Source of the DNA: Rhodospirillaceae bacterium
GTDB lineage: Bacteria > Pseudomonadota > Alphaproteobacteria > Rhodospirillales > JABHCV01
Assembly (NCBI GenBank): GCA_018662005.1
Contig: JABJHA010000002.1
Span: 208,101-272,100, forward strand
Direction of reading: 5' to 3'
Length of the DNA: 64,000 nt
Positions 63,060 through 64,000 of this stretch are shown one piece after another. Under the pieces are notes generated by a model, which saw only the letters and a program-made list of their open reading frames with translations, was not told the origin of the DNA and did not search any database. Position 1 is the first letter of the stretch. The number at the start of each line of letters is the position of its first letter. The translations under genes were made by a program, and so were the position numbers.

Positions 63060-63077
63060 TTTCAATTTAAATTGAAA
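63060..63077. promoter_or_regulatory. Perfect 18-bp palindrome upstream of the PhnD-like gene
   Basis: TTTCAATTTAAATTGAAA is fully self-complementary. It lies 17 bp before the small 29-codon frame and about 300 bp before the PhnD-like start; AAAGGAA follows it. Confidence 0.45.
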
Positions 63078-63094
63078 ACAAAGGAATTGGCATC

Positions 63095-63184
63095 ATGCAA
63101 ATCGTAATCTTTACCAGTGTTTGTCTTTTTATTGCGGTCATCGGGTTTGTATCCCTCAAATTTTCGGCCCTAAGCACAGGGTAG
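63095..63184 (+). CDS. Possible 29-residue membrane peptide
   Basis: MQIVIFTSVCLFIAVIGFVS is one hydrophobic helix, preceded by AAGGAA about 10 bp upstream. The frame ends at TAG 63184. A second open stretch in another frame (ending at 63378 over the PhnD start) also looks membrane-like, so this may be a decayed larger membrane protein. Weakly supported. Confidence 0.3.
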   Translation: MQIVIFTSVCLFIAVIGFVSLKFSALSTG

Positions 63185-63375
63185 AACCCCCTATAATTAT
63201 CCCCCTGAAAAGCTTATGGTTATTCCTATGGGCGCAGGGAACTTTTTATATATATTATTGCGGGGATATCCTTCCAAGTCGCCGTTATCTCGGCGCTTGC
63301 TTTCTTCCGTCATATGCGGTCCTACAAATATTTGCAGAAGCGTTTTTCCACTACAGCCCCAAAAGGATTAAGATT

Positions 63376-64000
63376 ATGACATTTAAAAAAATAGCACTGA
63401 TGTTTGCAACAGGCATCACCGTGACATGCCTATCTACACCTCAAGCATCAGCCCAAAATGAAGAAACTCTTCTTTTCGGTATTGTCCCTCAACAGGCGGC
63501 CAGTCGTCTCGCAAAAATGTGGGTTCCATTTATTAATGAACTTTCCAAAGAAACGGGTTACAAAATAAAATTCGCCACCATGAAAGATATCCCAAGTTTT
63601 GAGCAATGCCTTGCACAAGGGGCCTATGATCTCGCTTATATGAACCCCTATCATTATACGATCTTTAGCACCCTAACTGGCTATAAGGCCTTTGCGCATC
63701 AATCAGAAAAAAAACTTAAAGGTATTGTTGTTGTTAGACAGGATAGTGCCGCAAAGAAACTAGAAGATTTAGATAACCAAAAAATAGCCTTCCCTTCACC
63801 TGCTGCATTTGGTGCCAGTGTCTTACCCCGCGCTGAAATGAAAGCAGCGGGCATGATCATTGAACCAAATTACGTGAAATCACATGACAGTGTTTATCGT
63901 TCCGTTATTGCAGGGATATTTCCCGCAGGCGGTGGTGTGTTGAGAACTTTCAACAATATCCCTGATGACTTAAAAGCTCAGTTACGCGTGATTTATACTA
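63376..64000 (+). CDS. PhnD-like phosphate/phosphonate-type substrate-binding protein, 3' truncated by window edge
   Basis: The frame from ATG 63376 stays open for 208 codons to the window end. A signal peptide (KKIALMFATGITVTCL, cleavage near ASA-QN) is followed by the PhnD pattern: LLFGIVPQQAASRLAKMW, CLAQGAYDLAYMNPYHY and VVVRQDSAAKKLEDL, AFPSPAAFGAS. Family members bind phosphonates, phosphite or similar anions. AAGGATTAAG precedes the start. Codon use is more AT-rich than the catabolic regions. Confidence 0.85.
   Translation, partial: MTFKKIALMFATGITVTCLSTPQASAQNEETLLFGIVPQQAASRLAKMWVPFINELSKETGYKIKFATMKDIPSFEQCLAQGAYDLAYMNPYHYTIFSTLTGYKAFAHQSEKKLKGIVVVRQDSAAKKLEDLDNQKIAFPSPAAFGASVLPRAEMKAAGMIIEPNYVKSHDSVYRSVIAGIFPAGGGVLRTFNNIPDDLKAQLRVIYT

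Larger units (their letters stand above)
62636..63094. other. Intergenic stretch with palindromes, no gene recognised
   Basis: 459 bp, very AT-rich at its left edge. No tRNA or long frame was seen. Two inverted repeats lie at its right end. Confidence 0.5.

Noticed and set aside
62009..63094. tRNA attachment site near the integrase
   Set aside because: No cloverleaf or direct repeats were found around the recombinase.

Overview
The window looks like a chromosomal segment of a metabolically versatile alphaproteobacterium, probably close to the Rhodospirillales. This is inferred from gene content: a GlxBCD/GlnT-type nitrogen cluster, many acyl-CoA catabolism operons and GcvA-type LysR control. 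No rRNA or tRNA gene was seen, so taxonomy is inference only.

Layout. (1) 1-6.6 kb: a split glutamate-synthase-like system (amidotransferase, fused GXGXG+FMN subunit, GltD-like fusion) followed by a GlnT/GmaS-type glutamine synthetase and a decayed sarcosine-oxidase-gamma (SoxG/MgdD-like) fragment, resembling the N-methylglutamate methylamine pathway. (2) 6.7-8.4 kb: a periplasmic dihaem cytochrome c and a Crp/Fnr regulator, each preceded by an FNR/Dnr-like box. (3) 9.0-9.4 kb: a 403-bp internally deleted IS6-type element. (4) 9.5-19.9 kb: an Opp/Dpp-type peptide ABC transporter operon diverging from an amidase, CoA-transferase and M20 amidohydrolase set. (5) 19.9-32.5 kb: an acyl-CoA catabolic operon headed by an F420-type LLM oxidoreductase, a LysR regulator, a three-subunit molybdenum hydroxylase, a crotonase and cofE. 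(6) 32.7-41.3 kb: an FrhB-like F420 oxidoreductase subunit joined in one operon to 2-oxoacid oxidoreductase subunits (KorA, KorB), then cofD, cofC, fbiC and an F420-type PPOX protein. (7) 41.4-53.1 kb: a carnitine/gamma-butyrobetaine-like gene set (NDP-forming CoA ligase, acyl-CoA dehydrogenase, CaiD-like crotonase, carnitine dehydrogenase, GlxA/CdhR-type regulator, BKACE enzyme), a DDN-type deazaflavin oxidoreductase and a stand-alone nitroreductase like the C-terminal domain of FbiB. This set is interrupted by a complete 3.2-kb IS1595-type transposon with cargo. (8) 53.4-59.2 kb: a Liv-type ABC transporter with fused permeases plus an NDH-2-like flavoprotein. (9) 59.5-64 kb: a variable zone with a frameshifted HNH nuclease, a Fic protein, a short tyrosine recombinase and the start of a PhnD-like binding protein.

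How it fits together. The central story is coenzyme F420 in a Gram-negative bacterium. The window encodes all core biosynthesis steps, three families of F420 users, and a predicted 2-oxoacid:F420 oxidoreductase (FrhB-KorA-KorB) that could supply F420H2. A 32-33-bp motif (TGTTACG ... AAGTTTAC) occurs in five promoter regions spread over 38 kb. In each it has the same orientation toward a catabolic, F420 or transport operon, so these operons may form one regulon, perhaps controlled by the LysR protein at 26.3-27.3 kb. The second highlight is the IS1595-type transposon. It has a perfect 8-bp target duplication and carries an HNH protein, a DUF3223-like protein, a possible BstA-like phage-defence protein and a candidate small RNA.
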